Shown: positions 36,901 through 37,410 of the stretch, in pieces
Layout of the letters: the number at the start of each line of letters is the position of its first letter
Numbering within the stretch: position 1 is the stretch's first letter
From: Acephala macrosclerotiorum
Lineage: Eukaryota; Ascomycota; Leotiomycetes; Helotiales; Mollisiaceae
DNA length: 37,410 bases
NCBI GenBank assembly: GCA_014904845.1
Contig: MU119619.1
Location: 1 to 37,410 of the forward strand
Reading direction: 5' to 3'
The notes under the pieces: model-generated
Told to the model about the DNA's origin: nothing
Databases searched by the model: none
The model's input: the letters and a program-made list of their open reading frames with translations, nothing else
Position numbers and translations under genes: made by a program

Positions 36901-37410
36901 TTTTATACGATAAAATTATTCAAATTATTAAATTCGTTTAAATTAAAATTATTTATAATTATTTTCAAAAATTGATTAAACGATTAATATTTATAATTAA
37001 ATATCGAATTATTATTAAAATTAACGTTAAATTATTGTTTAATTTTAATCTCGATTAATAATTGTATTAAAAAATATAGAAAAAATAATAATAAACGTAT
37101 TTTAATTTAAAAAAAAAATTATTTATTTATTTATTTTTTTTTTATTTTTTAAAAATAATATCGATTTTATATTTTTAATACAATTTTTATATAAATTGCT
37201 TTTTTTTATAAAATTTATAAAATAATTTTTAATAAATATATTTTTTATAATTTTAAAATCGTTTATAACAATAATTAACTAATTATTATATTTAATAATA
37301 TTACAAATAAAAAAATTTAAATAATTAATAAAAATACTTTTAAATTAATTTATAATACGAATTAAATATTTAAAAAAAAAATAATATAATTTATAAATCG
37401 ATTATTATTA
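33947..37410. other. AT-rich repeat relics without identifiable genes
   Basis: The composition continues to the window end. A-rich runs of the form (AAAAAAT)n lie near 36370-36430. No coding, RNA or regulatory feature could be supported. Confidence 0.4.

Larger units (their letters stand above)
1..37410. other. RIP-mutated AT-isochore (whole window)
   Basis: The entire window is A/T-dominated, and surviving C and G are concentrated in CpG. For example, 20581-20640 contains only six C/G bases and all six form three CpGs. Repeat copies within the window differ by transitions and rarely by transversions or indels. Reading frames of the transposon stay in phase but carry TAA, TAG and TGA where Trp, Gln or Arg is expected. 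Known from Pezizomycotina: RIP converts C to T in duplicated DNA, prefers CpA and spares CpG most, which gives this pattern. Inferred: heterochromatic AT-isochore, possibly pericentromeric. The species cannot be determined. Confidence 0.85.

Noticed and set aside
1..37410. Genome of a naturally AT-rich protist (Plasmodium- or Dictyostelium-like)
   Set aside because: Transition-only divergence between repeat copies and retention of CpG point to RIP. The pol sequence resembles fungal Ty3/mdg4 elements.

Overview
The window is an extremely A/T-rich block with no intact gene. It looks like repeat-induced point mutation (RIP) heterochromatin, an AT-isochore of a filamentous ascomycete. Three observations support this. 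Repeated copies differ almost only by C/T and G/A transitions. Reading frames are littered with TAA, TAG and TGA at expected Trp and Gln positions but keep their phase. The C and G that survive sit largely in CpG, the opposite of ordinary methyl-cytosine decay. The species cannot be named from what is visible.

Layout. Positions 530-12650 hold a complete but dead LTR retrotransposon of the Ty3/mdg4 (Gypsy) group, called element A here. It is 12,121 bp on the + strand, has two 259-bp LTRs (530-788, 12392-12650) and is flanked by a GTAT duplication. A single gag-protease-RT-RNase H-integrase frame can be followed from about 1322 to 8398 without a frameshift. Its catalytic residues have been changed by G-to-A mutations. 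Between the end of pol and the 3' LTR lie about 4 kb more, with three decayed sense-strand coding stretches (9320-10438, 10492-10929, 11615-12307) of unknown function.

Element A sits inside an older copy of the same family, element B, in opposite orientation. B's 5' LTR is at 21260-21524 (- strand). Its body runs leftwards to 12655, is interrupted by A, and resumes at 529 to run out of the window at 1. The two copies form a giant imperfect inverted repeat with arms of about 9 kb. A third fragment, C (22300-22748, - strand), keeps most of an LTR joined to the leader by a deletion that removed the LTR 3' end and the primer-binding region.

From about 22750 to 37410 the sequence is even poorer in C and G. 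I see no recognisable gene there, only a few degenerate tandem repeats (26922-27022, 28222-28405, 33903-33946) and one unidentified decayed reading frame (about 25790-26300). No tRNA, rRNA, CRISPR array or live coding gene was found. The history read from the window is: B inserted; A inserted into B; both copies were mutated, B more heavily than A.
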